Below are positions 42,355 through 52,433 of a stretch of DNA of 64,000 bases, piece after piece. The DNA is from Pelagibacteraceae bacterium. Its GTDB lineage: Bacteria; Pseudomonadota; Alphaproteobacteria; HIMB59. The stretch spans positions 62,001-126,000 of the forward strand of contig BOYI01000002.1 of the NCBI GenBank assembly GCA_019651435.1. Reading direction: 5' to 3'. The translations under genes were made by a program, and so were the position numbers. How positions within the stretch are numbered: position 1 is the stretch's first letter; every line of letters starts with the position of its first letter. The notes under the pieces are model-generated. The model saw only the letters and a program-made list of their open reading frames with translations. It was not told where the DNA came from and did no database searches.

Positions 42355-44040
42355 ATGGAAAATCAAAAAAACTTATTTCTAGCCATCATTATTTCGATGG
42401 CAATTATATTTGGATTTCAGTTCTTAGTACCTCAACCGGAAAGAGTACCAGTAACGGAAGAGACAAACACACAAGAGTCTGTCAGTCTTGATATTCAAGG
42501 GACCACTTCAACTATTTTACTTGATAGAAATCAAGTTTTAGAAGAAACAGTGAGAGTCACATTTGATAACTCTAAAATTAAAGGCTCAATTAATTTGGAG
42601 GGTGGCTTTATCGATGATCTTGTCTTAGAAGAGTATAGAGAAACACTTGACCCTACTTCAGATTTTATTGGTTTTTTAAATCCCCTTGGTTCAGAAGATG
42701 CATATTATCTTGATACTGGTTGGGTAAGTCCAGATAGCTCCATAGAATTACCTAATAATAAGTCTAAATGGACAGCAGATAAATCTTCTATTGGAATTAA
42801 TGATCCTGTCAAAATAACTTGGACCAATTCACAAAATATCACATTTGAAAAAATTATAACTCTGGATGAACATTATCTGTTTAGTGTTGATCAAAGAGTC
42901 ATTAATAACTCAGACAAATCCTTTGATTTATATCCTTTTGGTTTATCTAAAAGACAAGGACTTCCTGAAATGCAGAACTTTTTTATTCTTCATGAAGGGC
43001 CCTTGTCCGTTACTGAAGGTGTGTTAGAGGAATATGATTATGATGATTTAAAAGAAAAACAAAAAATCAAATTAAATTCTGTTGGTGGTTGGATTGGCAT
43101 GACGGACAAGTACTGGCAAACAGCTATCATCCCCAATCAAAATGAACCTGTTCAACAAACCTACAGCTATAGTTTTGTTGAAAATATTGATAATTTTCAA
43201 ACAGATTTAGTGGGAGCTAAAATTGTTGTCGGCAATGGTGATAATATATCTCATAATCTCAAGCTTTTTGCTGGTCCAAAGATTGTTAGTGTTATTGAAC
43301 AATATATGGATGAGTATGGTGTCCAGGAGTTTGATCGCTCTGTAGATTTTGGTTGGTTCTACTTTTTAACAAAACCTATTTTTCATGTCTTAGAATTTAT
43401 TTTTGGATATGTTGGCAATTTTGGTTGGGCAATTATTATTTTCACAATTTTAATGAGAATTTGTTTCTTCCCGCTCGCTCAACAATCATTTAAGTCGATG
43501 GCCAAAATGAAAAAATTAGGTCCTGAAATTCAAAGATTAAAAGAACAGTATGGTGATGATCGAGCTGGAATGCAAAAAGAAATGATGGCTTTATATAAAA
43601 GAGAAAAAGCAAATCCTATCGCGGGTTGCCTTCCCATATTATTACAAATACCTGTTTTCTTTGCCTTATATAAAGTTTTGTTTGTAACAATTGAAATGAG
43701 GCATGCACCATTTATTGGATGGATACATGATCTCTCCGCACCAGACCCTCTTGGCCTTCTTACTCTTTTTGGTTTTGTTGATTGGAATGTTCCAGGCATT
43801 CTTCAATTATTTAATATTGGTATTTGGCCTATTCTCATGGGTATTTCCATGTTCTTACAACAAAAACTTAACCCCGCACCAGTTGATAAAATGCAAGCAA
43901 AAATATTTATGTTTTTGCCAATCGTCTTCACTTTTGTTTTAGGTGGTTTTGCGGCTGGATTAGTAATTTATTGGACAACTAATAATGTTTTATCGATGGC
44001 ACAACAATACGTGATCCAAAGAAAAATCATTAATAGTTGA
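42355..44040 (+). CDS. yidC: membrane protein insertase YidC
   Basis: A 561-residue Oxa1-type insertase. N-terminal anchor (LFLAIIISMAIIFGFQFLV), large periplasmic P1 domain, then the five-helix core with FGYVGNFGWAIIIFTILMR, the cytoplasmic coiled coil MAKMKKLGPEIQRLKEQYGDD with the YKREKANPIAGCLP loop, and a C-terminal helix WTTNNVLSMAQQYVI. One base separates it from yidD. The stop overlaps the engB start (TGATG). Confidence 0.98.
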   Translation: MENQKNLFLAIIISMAIIFGFQFLVPQPERVPVTEETNTQESVSLDIQGTTSTILLDRNQVLEETVRVTFDNSKIKGSINLEGGFIDDLVLEEYRETLDPTSDFIGFLNPLGSEDAYYLDTGWVSPDSSIELPNNKSKWTADKSSIGINDPVKITWTNSQNITFEKIITLDEHYLFSVDQRVINNSDKSFDLYPFGLSKRQGLPEMQNFFILHEGPLSVTEGVLEEYDYDDLKEKQKIKLNSVGGWIGMTDKYWQTAIIPNQNEPVQQTYSYSFVENIDNFQTDLVGAKIVVGNGDNISHNLKLFAGPKIVSVIEQYMDEYGVQEFDRSVDFGWFYFLTKPIFHVLEFIFGYVGNFGWAIIIFTILMRICFFPLAQQSFKSMAKMKKLGPEIQRLKEQYGDDRAGMQKEMMALYKREKANPIAGCLPILLQIPVFFALYKVLFVTIEMRHAPFIGWIHDLSAPDPLGLLTLFGFVDWNVPGILQLFNIGIWPILMGISMFLQQKLNPAPVDKMQAKIFMFLPIVFTFVLGGFAAGLVIYWTTNNVLSMAQQYVIQRKIINS

Positions 44041-44612
44041 TGAATAACGTAACCAGTTATTTTAAAAAAAAGACAGACTTTCTTTTAAGCGCGACTCAAC
44101 CAAGACAATATCCAAATGTTGTATTTCCTGAAGTTGCGTTTATTGGAAGGTCTAATGTAGGAAAGTCTAGTTTAATAAATGCTGTCTTTATGAAAAAACT
44201 AGCACATATATCAAATACCCCTGGAAAAACTCGCCAAATCAATTTTTTTAATCACGGAGACTCAATGATGGTTGTGGATTTACCAGGATATGGATTTGCT
44301 AAAATCTCTCAAAAAGAAGCCTATAAAATTTCTGATTTAGTTTCCCAATATTTAACAACAAGAGAAAATCTAAAAAAGATTTTTGTCTTAATTGATAATG
44401 GACTAGGTGCAAAAAAAATTGATATCGAAATGATCAACGCAATGCAGTCCATTAAAGATAAAATTTTTATTTGCTATACAAAAAGCGATAAAAAAATAAA
44501 AGAAAAGTCTGTATATGTAGATGAACTTGCAAATTATGATCAATTAATAGTTAGTTCTAAAACAAATGACAATATTTTTGAGCTTCAGAAGAAAATTATA
44601 GAAATTTTATAA
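44040..44612 (+). CDS. engB: ribosome biogenesis GTPase EngB (YihA/YsxC)
   Basis: A 190-residue GTPase for 50S assembly, starting at ATG 44040. G1 GRSNVGKSSLINA, G2 TPGKTRQINFF, G3 DLPGYGFAK, G4 TKSDK, G5 SSKT. In related genomes argB usually follows; here the next gene after 44 bases is a HAD phosphatase. Confidence 0.97.
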   Translation: MNNVTSYFKKKTDFLLSATQPRQYPNVVFPEVAFIGRSNVGKSSLINAVFMKKLAHISNTPGKTRQINFFNHGDSMMVVDLPGYGFAKISQKEAYKISDLVSQYLTTRENLKKIFVLIDNGLGAKKIDIEMINAMQSIKDKIFICYTKSDKKIKEKSVYVDELANYDQLIVSSKTNDNIFELQKKIIEIL

Positions 44613-44656
44613 TTTAACTTTGAATTTAACAGAGAAAGCATTACTTTATCACGCTT

Positions 44657-45339
44657 ATGAATAATGTAACAAATTGGGTATTTGACCTAGATAACACCCT
44701 ATATAAAGCAGAGTGTGGATTATTTGATAAAGTTCATGTTTTAATGGGTCGCTATATCGAAGAAAAGTTAGGGCTCGCCTCAGGTGAAGCCCAGGCTCTT
44801 CGATCAAAATATTATCATCAGTATGGAACCACTCTTCGAGGATTAATGATGGAACACCAGATTGACCCTGATGACTACTTGGATTATGTCCATCAAATTA
44901 ACTATGATGTTGTCTCTCCTGATGAAAAGCTTGGTGATACGATCAAAAATTTATCCGGTAAAAAATATATTTTTACTAATGCTAATTACGGTCATGTTGA
45001 AAAAGTTTTAGATAAATTAAAGATGAATAATATTTTTGATGGATGTTTTGATATTTCTGAAAGTGATTATCTTCCAAAGCCTCATAAAGATGTTTATGAT
45101 GCTTTTCAAAAAAATTTAACTTAGATAATTCATCAACTGCAATGTTTGAGGATTTACATATCAATTTAAAAGAACCTCACGCTATGGGATGGAAAACTGT
45201 CTGGGTTACAAATAATCTTGAATATAATCTCAATAAAGATGTTAATCAGCAGGAGGATATCCAAAAAATTATTGAGGAAAAAGGTTATATTACTGAGGTA
45301 ACAGATAACTTAGAAAATTTTTTAATTAATATAAACTAG
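44657..45339 (+). CDS. pyrimidine 5'-nucleotidase-type HAD hydrolase (one frameshift)
   Basis: Soluble HAD phosphatase of about 227 residues, SDT1-like. Motif [19 protein letters not shown], motif [19 protein letters not shown], motif III lysine in [14 protein letters not shown] break at the seven-A run near 45110-45116 separates [26 protein letters not shown] (motif IV) and the C-terminus. It sits before dapD as in other alphaproteobacteria. Confidence 0.87.
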
Positions 45340-45346
45340 GAGAACA

Positions 45347-46177
45347 ATGAGTAACCAAGAAACAATAGAAAAACTTTGGGATAACAAAGATCAAATCGAT
45401 TTTATAAATGATCAAGAGGCAAAAAATTCAGTGCTCGATGCACTCAATCTTTTAGATAAAGGGCAGCTTAGAGTTTGTGAAAAAAAAGATAGTGAGTGGC
45501 ATGTTAACCAATGGTTAAAGAAAGCCATTCTTTTAAGTTTTCGCATCCAAGACATGGAGTTAATTGATAATGGACCAACCGTCAAAGGAGGAAATACTTC
45601 TTGGTGGGATAAAGTCCCTTCAAAATTTCAAAATTGGACGGATGTAGATTTTCAAAATGCTGGTTTTCGTGCTGTTCCTAATTGTGTTGTTCGTCGTTCT
45701 GCATTTATTGCTAAAAGTGCCGTTTTAATGCCGTGTTTTGTTAATCTTGGTGCCTATGTGGACGAAGGAACTATGGTTGATACTTGGGCCACAGTTGGTT
45801 CTTGTGCTCAAGTAGGAAAAAACTGTCATATCTCTGGAGGCGCTGGTATTGGTGGTGTTTTAGAACCCCTTCAAGCTAATCCCGTCATCATTGAAGATAA
45901 TTGTTTTATTGGCGCACGATCAGAAGTAGCAGAAGGAGTAATTGTTGGAGAGGGTTCAGTTTTATCCATGGGAGTTTTTATCGGTGCCTCGACTAAAATC
46001 ATCAATCGAGAGACCGGGGAAGTACATATGGGATCAGTTCCTCCTTACTCTGTTGTTGTGCCTGGCAGTATGCCAAGCTCAAAAGGAAATGTGTCTCTTT
46101 ACTGTGCTGTCATTGTGAAAACAGTTGACGAAAAAACAAGATCAAAAACTTCTGTTAACGAATTACTTAGAGACTAA
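45347..46177 (+). CDS. dapD: 2,3,4,5-tetrahydropyridine-2,6-dicarboxylate N-succinyltransferase
   Basis: Lysine/diaminopimelate pathway acyltransferase, 276 residues. A left-handed beta-helix with hexapeptide repeats: [49 protein letters not shown] good AGGAG Shine-Dalgarno precedes the ATG. The stop overlaps dapE by one base. Confidence 0.98.
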   Translation: MSNQETIEKLWDNKDQIDFINDQEAKNSVLDALNLLDKGQLRVCEKKDSEWHVNQWLKKAILLSFRIQDMELIDNGPTVKGGNTSWWDKVPSKFQNWTDVDFQNAGFRAVPNCVVRRSAFIAKSAVLMPCFVNLGAYVDEGTMVDTWATVGSCAQVGKNCHISGGAGIGGVLEPLQANPVIIEDNCFIGARSEVAEGVIVGEGSVLSMGVFIGASTKIINRETGEVHMGSVPPYSVVVPGSMPSSKGNVSLYCAVIVKTVDEKTRSKTSVNELLRD

Positions 46178-47340
46178 TGCTAGATACAATTGAATTATCA
46201 AAAAAGCTAATTGAGTTCGATTCAGTTACACCAGCAAAGCAAGATATCTTTGACTTTCTAATCCAAATTTTTAAAGAACAAGGTTTTGATACAAAGCAGT
46301 TAAACTTTGATGGCGATGGAAGCTATGAAGTGATTAACTTAATGGCAACCTATGGATCTCCTCAGACTAATGGAAAGCATTTCAATTTTTTATGTCATGT
46401 GGATGTAGTTCCACCTGGTAATATAGAAGATTGGGATACCCACCCTTTTGAACCAACAATTAAAGATGGTTACTTATATGGTCGTGGCTCGGAAGATATG
46501 AAAGGTTGTACTGCTGCTAGTATGGTTAGTGTATTTAAATTCATCAAAGATAACCCAGATTTTAATGGAACAATTAGTTTTATTATTACTGGAGATGAAG
46601 AGGCTGACTCAATCAATGGTGTAGATAAAGTTGTTAATTGGCTTCAAGAAAATAATATCCGCATCGACGGATCCATAGCAACAGAGTCCTCTTCTGAAAA
46701 AGTGATCGGCGATCAAATTAAAGTAGGAAGGAAAGGAGCCGTTGATGTTCAAATTGAGGTAATTGGCAAACAAGGTCATGCCGCCTACCCTCAATTAGCT
46801 CAAAATCCTGTCCATTGCTTATCCAAAATAATTTCTTTTTTTGATGACCAAGTGCTCGACCAAGGAGCAGAATATTTTGAACCTTCGAGCCTTCAATTTA
46901 CGCAAGTAAACTTAAATAATAAGGCAAAGAATGTTATCCCAGAGAGGTTAATCACAGTAGGCGATATGCGCTTTAATGATAATTGGGATAAAGAAAAAAT
47001 TGAGGCCTATTTTAACGAGCATCTTACTCGTATCTGTGGTGAAAATAATTGCCAGTATAAACTTAAATTAACTTTTAGAGGTCTGCCATTTCAAGCATTT
47101 AATGATCCTTTTACTATACATTGTTTAAATGCCATCAAAGATGTGACTGGATTAGAAGCAAAGCAAGATACAGGTGGGGGTACTTCTGATGCTAGGTTTA
47201 TGCAAAGAATTTGTCCTGTTTTTGAGTTCGGTACAATTAATAAAACTTTACACAAAGTCAATGAATGTGTATCGATCAGTGACCTCCAAACAACCGAGCA
47301 AATTTATTACAAAACCTTAGAAAACTTTTTTCAATCATGA
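46177..47340 (+). CDS. dapE: succinyl-diaminopimelate desuccinylase
   Basis: M20 metallopeptidase, 387 residues, acting after dapD/dapC. Metal motifs: FLCHVDVVPPG, GRGSEDMKGCTAAS, TGDEEADSINGV, KQGHAAYPQLA, TGGGTSDARFM and a final His in NKTLHKVNE. It overlaps dapD by one base and the peroxiredoxin by four. Confidence 0.96.
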   Translation: MLDTIELSKKLIEFDSVTPAKQDIFDFLIQIFKEQGFDTKQLNFDGDGSYEVINLMATYGSPQTNGKHFNFLCHVDVVPPGNIEDWDTHPFEPTIKDGYLYGRGSEDMKGCTAASMVSVFKFIKDNPDFNGTISFIITGDEEADSINGVDKVVNWLQENNIRIDGSIATESSSEKVIGDQIKVGRKGAVDVQIEVIGKQGHAAYPQLAQNPVHCLSKIISFFDDQVLDQGAEYFEPSSLQFTQVNLNNKAKNVIPERLITVGDMRFNDNWDKEKIEAYFNEHLTRICGENNCQYKLKLTFRGLPFQAFNDPFTIHCLNAIKDVTGLEAKQDTGGGTSDARFMQRICPVFEFGTINKTLHKVNECVSISDLQTTEQIYYKTLENFFQS

Positions 47341-47813
47341 ATGAAGGGGATTTAATTCCTAACATTACTCTGCGCTCTGTTGACTCTGATGGAATTCAAA
47401 ACTTTAATTTAGTTGAAAACTTTCAAAATAAAAAAGTTTTAGTTATCTGTGTTCCAGGAGCATTTACTTCAACCTGTCATAATCAACATTTACCTCCTTA
47501 CGTACAGAATTGTGAGATTCTGATGAATGAAAAGGGCATTGATTTGATTTGTTGTATTACAACAAACGATCCTTTTGTATTAGATTTATGGAGACAGGAA
47601 TTAGGTCAATCAAAAATTAAGTTTTTATCCGATGGCAATCAAGAATTTCTCCAAAAATCTGATTTAATTCGAAATCATGAGAAAAGCTTTATGGGTAATC
47701 GTCTAATCCGATCTATTATTATGATCGATAATTTAAAAGTTATTAAACTTGTTCTGGATGATCCTGGTCAACTGGATAAAACTTCATACGAATCAATCGT
47801 TAAAACAATTTAA
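47337..47813 (+). CDS. peroxiredoxin (Prx5/AhpE-like, atypical)
   Basis: Thiol peroxidase reducing hydroperoxides, 158 residues. The peroxidatic cysteine lies in VPGAFTSTCHNQHLPPYV, the P-x3-T-x2-C pattern of the Prx5 group. FLSDGNQEFLQKSDL and MGNRLIRSIIMIDN follow the usual order. It is coupled to dapE by a four-base overlap and converges with the glycosyltransferase gene. Confidence 0.9.
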   Translation: MNEGDLIPNITLRSVDSDGIQNFNLVENFQNKKVLVICVPGAFTSTCHNQHLPPYVQNCEILMNEKGIDLICCITTNDPFVLDLWRQELGQSKIKFLSDGNQEFLQKSDLIRNHEKSFMGNRLIRSIIMIDNLKVIKLVLDDPGQLDKTSYESIVKTI

Positions 47814-48842
47814 ATATTCTTTTATTTTTATATTTTTTTCAAAATTCTTAGCGAAAAGAAGACTTTTTTTTGATAATTCAGCATAATTTTCAAGTGTTAA
47901 TGAAATCTTATTCGATAGCTCATTAATATCATTTTCATTGATAACATAACCATTTTGATCAATTGACTCTGGCGTCCCTCCGCTCGAACTAACGATAGAA
48001 GGTAGTCCAAAGGAAGCAGCTTCCACATTGGAAATCCCAAATCCCTCGATGCTGTCTGGGGTAGTAATGGTTGGCATGACATGAATTTTACTTTGTTTAT
48101 AAACATCTGATGAATTTGTATCATTAATAAAATTAACTTGATGAAGCAAATTATTTTTAACCACGAGGTCTTTTAATTTTGAAAGCTCAGGACCATCTCC
48201 TAGAATTGCATAAGTTAAAATAAGATTTTTTTCTTTTTTTAATTTTGTTAAGGCTTCTAAGACTAGATGATGACCTTTGCGGTATTCTAATCTAGCAATC
48301 GTACATAAATCATATTTCTTTTCATCATCTGTGTAGTTAATGTTTTCAATAAAAGCTGGGAAAATAACCATACTAGGTAGATCACTGAGTTCTGGTAATT
48401 GTTTATGAAATAAATTTTTGGTAAAATTTGAGTTAAATAATACTTTATCAACTTTTTTAAGAGATTTAATTATACGTTCCTTTTTTTTTAGATTTAGAAT
48501 TTCATTACCATGTATCAAACATATTTTTTTAATTTGATTTGTACCATTAAAATGTTCTATTGATTTCCAGCTGTCAAAAAAAACTAAATCAAAGTTTTTA
48601 TTCTTTAGTAAATCATTAGCAAAACTAGATTTTATTTTATTTCTAAAAAATTTAATTTGATCAAATCGTTTGATCTCAAAGTTTTGTTGGCTGTCAAAAG
48701 ATGAACTCTTTGATTTTGATCCATCTGCTAAAACACTTACGCTATGTCCTATTTTGCTTGATTGAGTTGCAATATTTGTCATCACAGACTCAATCCCCCC
48801 TAATTTGGGAGCAAAACATTGAGTGTAAATTAAGATATTCAA
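47793..48842 (-). CDS. glycosyltransferase family 4 protein
   Basis: Retaining GT-B glycosyltransferase, 349 residues. N-terminal FAPKLGGIESVMTNIATQ, central CTIARLEYRKGHHLVLEAL (donor domain start), GDGPELSKLKDLV, and the donor site MPTITTPDSIEGFGISNVEAASFGLP with the E-x7-E motif. No membrane segment. The sugar and acceptor are unknown, most likely envelope or storage glycans. Start overlaps the truA stop by four bases. Confidence 0.87.
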   Translation of the reverse strand: MNILIYTQCFAPKLGGIESVMTNIATQSSKIGHSVSVLADGSKSKSSSFDSQQNFEIKRFDQIKFFRNKIKSSFANDLLKNKNFDLVFFDSWKSIEHFNGTNQIKKICLIHGNEILNLKKKERIIKSLKKVDKVLFNSNFTKNLFHKQLPELSDLPSMVIFPAFIENINYTDDEKKYDLCTIARLEYRKGHHLVLEALTKLKKEKNLILTYAILGDGPELSKLKDLVVKNNLLHQVNFINDTNSSDVYKQSKIHVMPTITTPDSIEGFGISNVEAASFGLPSIVSSSGGTPESIDQNGYVINENDINELSNKISLTLENYAELSKKSLLFAKNFEKNIKIKEYLNCFND

Positions 48843-49576
48843 TACTGAATGTCCTTAAGAAGTAATCCTTTGGAAGGCATAGTTGGACCAGCCAAAGAAC
48901 GGTTTTTTTGATTTAATAAATCAGTAATCCAGGAAGGTTTTTGATTATTCAAACCAATCTCTAATAGGCTGCCTACCATAATTCTGATTTGCTGATAAAG
49001 GAAAGATTGTGCCTGAAAAATAAAGATTATTTTTTTATCTTCTTGATCTATTTCAGTCATATTAATAGATCTAATCGGTGTTTTTGCTTGGCAACCTCTA
49101 GCTCGAAAAGAGCTAAAATCATGTTTGCCAATAAATTTTGGAATTGCTTCTCTCATAGCTTCAACATTAAGAGGTTGTCTTATGTGAACGCTAATTTCAT
49201 CTTGTAATACTGATGGGGATATAGAATTATAAATTTGGTAATGATAAGTTTTAAGCTTCGCTGTAAATCTTGCATTAAAATCATCATCTACTTTTTCTAC
49301 CTGAATAATTTTGATTTTTTCATTTCCAAGATGAAAGTTAATACCACTTAAAATTTGATACTCACTAAAATCTTTTTCTAATGAAAAGTTAGCACACTGT
49401 GCTAAAGCGTGGACACCTGCATCAGTTCTCCCAGCACCTTGAATAATTTTTTTTTCACCTGAAAATTTAAAAATTGCTTTTTGAATTTCATCTTGAACTG
49501 TTTTTTCATTTTTTTGAGACTGCCATCCAGAATAAGGAAGACCATGGTATTCAATTGTTAATTTTATATTAGTCAT
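48839..49576 (-). CDS. truA: tRNA pseudouridine(38-40) synthase TruA
   Basis: 245 residues. Catalytic Asp in GAGRTDAGVHALAQ. Also YHGLPYSGWQSQ at the N-terminus, FRARGCQAKTPIRSI and FLYQQIRIMVGSLLEIG. It overlaps fmt by eight bases in the def-fmt-truA order. Confidence 0.97.
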   Translation of the reverse strand: MTNIKLTIEYHGLPYSGWQSQKNEKTVQDEIQKAIFKFSGEKKIIQGAGRTDAGVHALAQCANFSLEKDFSEYQILSGINFHLGNEKIKIIQVEKVDDDFNARFTAKLKTYHYQIYNSISPSVLQDEISVHIRQPLNVEAMREAIPKFIGKHDFSSFRARGCQAKTPIRSINMTEIDQEDKKIIFIFQAQSFLYQQIRIMVGSLLEIGLNNQKPSWITDLLNQKNRSLAGPTMPSKGLLLKDIQY

Positions 49577-50501
49577 TCGTTATTAAAGAGTTAATTTCAA
49601 AATTATTATTTCCTAAAAGAAACTGATCTGTCATTTGAGATTTTTTTCCTTCAGCTTGAATTTCTAATATCTCTAAGCTATTTTTTTTACATCCAACAAC
49701 CAATGGAGATTGCAAAATTTTCCCTGACTCTCCTTCGAAGGATGATACCTTAGCTTTTAATACTTTATATCTTTTACCTTTATGACTAAACCAAGTTGCA
49801 GGATATGGATAAAATGCTCTAATTTTCTGTTCTAAAATATTGGCATCTAAGTTCCAATTTAATTTAGATTCATCTTTATTTATTTTTGAGGCATAAGTAC
49901 TTTTTTCATGATCTTGATCTACAGGAGAAAGTAATCCCTTAAGATATTTTTCTAAGTTATTGTAAAGTAAAGAACAGGAGTCATGGCTGATCTGATCAAT
50001 TAATGTTTGTCCATTAGTTTCAGAATTTATAGCTATTTCTTGGCTAGCAATGATTGGGCCTTCATCTAAACCTTCGTTCATTTTCATAATCGTAATGCCG
50101 CTTTTTTTATCATTATTTTCAATAGCTCTTTGAACAGGCGCAGCTCCTCTCCAACGAGGAAGCAATGAAGCATGTATATTGATAAAACCGAATATAGGGA
50201 TGTTAAGCCATTCTAGAGGAATTATTTTTCCATAAGCAAATAAGATAGCCACATCTGGTTTTAATGATTCAAATTGCTCGAGTGATTGTTTGTCTAACTT
50301 TGAAGGGAAATAAACTGGCAATAACTGACTCTCTGCCCAAAGATGAATGGGGGTTTTTAATTCCTTCATACCCCGAGATTTTTTCTTTGGCTCTTGAGTA
50401 TAAACACCAACTATCTCATATCCTCCTAAATATAATGTTTTTAATGGAGGTAGGGCAAATTCAGGAGAACCAAAGAAAATAAGACGATGTTTTTTTTTCA
50501 T
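49569..50501 (-). CDS. fmt: methionyl-tRNA formyltransferase
   Basis: Formylates initiator Met-tRNA, 310 residues. IFFGSPEFALPPL, FINIHASLLPRWRGAAPVQRAI with the catalytic region, GITIMKMNEGLDEGPI, and the C-terminal OB domain with IRAFYPYPATWFSHKGKRYK. Its start overlaps the def stop by one base. Confidence 0.97.
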   Translation of the reverse strand: MKKKHRLIFFGSPEFALPPLKTLYLGGYEIVGVYTQEPKKKSRGMKELKTPIHLWAESQLLPVYFPSKLDKQSLEQFESLKPDVAILFAYGKIIPLEWLNIPIFGFINIHASLLPRWRGAAPVQRAIENNDKKSGITIMKMNEGLDEGPIIASQEIAINSETNGQTLIDQISHDSCSLLYNNLEKYLKGLLSPVDQDHEKSTYASKINKDESKLNWNLDANILEQKIRAFYPYPATWFSHKGKRYKVLKAKVSSFEGESGKILQSPLVVGCKKNSLEILEIQAEGKKSQMTDQFLLGNNNFEINSLITND

Positions 50502-51013
50502 TAAACAATTTTTTCTTCTTTTTTGAACTTTTTCATCTTACGAATAATGACATCTCTTTTTAAACGACTCAAATGATCAACAAATAAAATTCCATTTAAG
50601 TGATCAAGTTCATGTTGAATAATACGAGAATTAAAACCATCTGTGCTAAGTATTTTTTTTTTATTATTTTCATCAATGTATTCTATCTTTAATTTATCTG
50701 GACGATCAATTTCTGCAAAGTGTTCTGGAAATGATAAACATCCCTCCTCGTAAGGAACTAAATCATCTTCGATAGAAATGATTTTTGGGTTAATCATTGT
50801 TATAGGTGTTTTTTCTTCTTCACGCGCTGCAGCATCTACAATAAAAATTCTCATATCTAAACCAACTTGAGGAGCAGCTAAACCTACTCCATTGGCATCG
50901 TACATCACTTCATACATCTCCTTAATTAATGTGCGATGATGATCATCTACTTGAGCAAGAGGTTGACATTCTTTCTTCAAGATAGGGTCAGGTGCGTATA
51001 CTAGTTTGAGCAT
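50501..51013 (-). CDS. def: peptide deformylase
   Basis: Removes the N-formyl group from nascent proteins, 170 residues. The three motifs are GVGLAAPQVG, EGCLSFPEH and QHELDHLNG, with metal ligands Cys and two His. First gene of the def-fmt-truA-GT4 unit; divergent from the thioesterase gene 30 bases away. Confidence 0.98.
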   Translation of the reverse strand: MLKLVYAPDPILKKECQPLAQVDDHHRTLIKEMYEVMYDANGVGLAAPQVGLDMRIFIVDAAAREEEKTPITMINPKIISIEDDLVPYEEGCLSFPEHFAEIDRPDKLKIEYIDENNKKKILSTDGFNSRIIQHELDHLNGILFVDHLSRLKRDVIIRKMKKFKKEEKIV

Positions 51014-51043
51014 TAAAAGTAATATAGGATAAAAACAAAAAAT

Positions 51044-51508
51044 ATGGGAAATAAAAAAGAGAAAATATTTAATAATTTATTCAATCTTTTAGAAAAAAAT
51101 CAAAAACTTAGCTTGCCAATAAAAGTCTCTAAAGGAACAGTAAAAGAAGATTGGATTGATTATAACGGGCATATGAATATGGCTTATTATGTTCAATGTT
51201 TTGAGGAGAGTTCAGACTTTCTCTTAGAACATATTGGCTTAGGTTATCGGTATGCAATTGAAGAACAAAAAGGTGTTTTCGTCATCAAATGTGAAATTAA
51301 TTATAGAAAAGAAATTAATCTTCATGAAAACTTCATTATTTCTCTTGAAGAATTAGTTTGTAAAGGAAAGAAATTAATAGTGGGTTTAAAAATGTTAAAT
51401 GCAAATAATGAAACGATTGCTGACTATAAAATTTTAAATTTAAATGTCGATCTCGAAACTAAAAAATCGAGTGCTTTTTCAACAAAAATAATAGCCCAAC
51501 TAGCTTAA
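51044..51508 (+). CDS. hotdog-fold acyl-CoA thioesterase
   Basis: A 154-residue protein of the 4HBT superfamily. Motif VKEDWIDYNGHMNMAYYVQCF, with the Asp/Asn-rich active-site loop and FEESSDFLLEHIGLGY, resembles betainyl-CoA thioesterases of carnitine breakdown. No carnitine genes are in view, so the substrate stays open. Its 3' end overlaps recR by nine bases. Confidence 0.8.
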   Translation: MGNKKEKIFNNLFNLLEKNQKLSLPIKVSKGTVKEDWIDYNGHMNMAYYVQCFEESSDFLLEHIGLGYRYAIEEQKGVFVIKCEINYRKEINLHENFIISLEELVCKGKKLIVGLKMLNANNETIADYKILNLNVDLETKKSSAFSTKIIAQLA

Positions 51509-52096
51509 ATTTTTACGAGACTCCAGAGCAGCGCCCAAAGTATTATCATCAAGATAATGAATTTCGCTTCCTACAGGAACGCCATATGCTAACTGAGTAA
51601 TTTTTAAATTCATCTTTTCTAAATAATCTCGGATAACTAAGGCTGTGGTTTGGCCTTCAATAGTAGCACTTAAGGCTAAAATAATCTCTTCTACTTTATT
51701 TTTTTCTATTCTCTCTTTAAGTTTATGTAAGCGAAGATCCTGTTCAGTAAAATTTTTTGAGGCTGATAAAAGACCTCCGATGACATGGTATTGCCCCTTA
51801 TAAAAACCTGATCGCTCAAATGCCCATACATCTGCCATATCTTCGACTATACAGATTATATTTTTTATTCTTGTATCAGATGAGCATATCTTTGTAGGTA
51901 AATTTACATCTAACATACCACAAATTTCACATTTCCTAACTTTTGCTGCAGTCTCTTTAACGCTCTCTCCCAAAGGAAGCATTAATTCTTGCTTATTTTT
52001 TATTAGATATAAGGCTATTCTTTGAGCAGAGCGTTGACCAACTCCAGGCAAACGAGAAATTAAGTTTATAAGTTTTTGTAATTCGTCTTGAGCCAA
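51500..52096 (-). CDS. recR: recombination mediator RecR
   Basis: Works with RecF/RecO in gap repair; 198 residues. HhH region LISRLPGVGQRSAQRIALYL, Toprim IVEDMADVWAFERSGFYKGQYHVIGG and GSEIHYLDDNTLGAAL. The zinc finger usually has four Cys (C-x2-C-x8-C-x2-C); here it reads CEICGMLDVNLPTKIC, with Thr at the third position, so only three ligands remain. It follows ybaB and dnaX on the same strand, one base apart from ybaB. Confidence 0.97.
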   Translation of the reverse strand: MAQDELQKLINLISRLPGVGQRSAQRIALYLIKNKQELMLPLGESVKETAAKVRKCEICGMLDVNLPTKICSSDTRIKNIICIVEDMADVWAFERSGFYKGQYHVIGGLLSASKNFTEQDLRLHKLKERIEKNKVEEIILALSATIEGQTTALVIRDYLEKMNLKITQLAYGVPVGSEIHYLDDNTLGAALESRKNLS

Positions 52097-52097
52097 A

Positions 52098-52433
52098 TTA
52101 AAAAGGCATCTTCATTCCAGGAGGTAATGGTAAACCTCCAGTTAATTTTTTCATTTCTTCTGCAGACATCTCTTCCACTTTTTCTTTTGCCTGATTAAGA
52201 GCTGCCTTGATTAGGTCCTCTAAAACTTCTTTTTCATCTTCCGATAATAAAGAGGGATCGATATTAATGGATTGGACAACCTGTTTTCCGTTCATGGTTA
52301 CTTTGACCATCCCACCACCTGACTCTGCTTCCACAGTCTTATTCTCTAACTCTTTTTGCATTTCTTGCATTTTTGTTTGCATTTCTTGGACTTTTTTCAT
52401 CATTCCGCCCATATTACCCATCATTCTGATCAC
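52098..52433 (-). CDS. nucleoid-associated protein YbaB/EbfC
   Basis: A 111-residue DNA-binding protein. It has a methionine-rich N-terminus (MMGNMGGMMKKVQEMQTKMQ), GGMVKVTMNGKQVVQSINID, and LLSEDEKEVLEDLIKAALNQA. Several ATGs are available; the start at 52433 overlaps the dnaX stop. Typical dnaX-ybaB-recR order. Confidence 0.95.
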   Translation of the reverse strand: MIRMMGNMGGMMKKVQEMQTKMQEMQKELENKTVEAESGGGMVKVTMNGKQVVQSINIDPSLLSEDEKEVLEDLIKAALNQAKEKVEEMSAEEMKKLTGGLPLPPGMKMPF

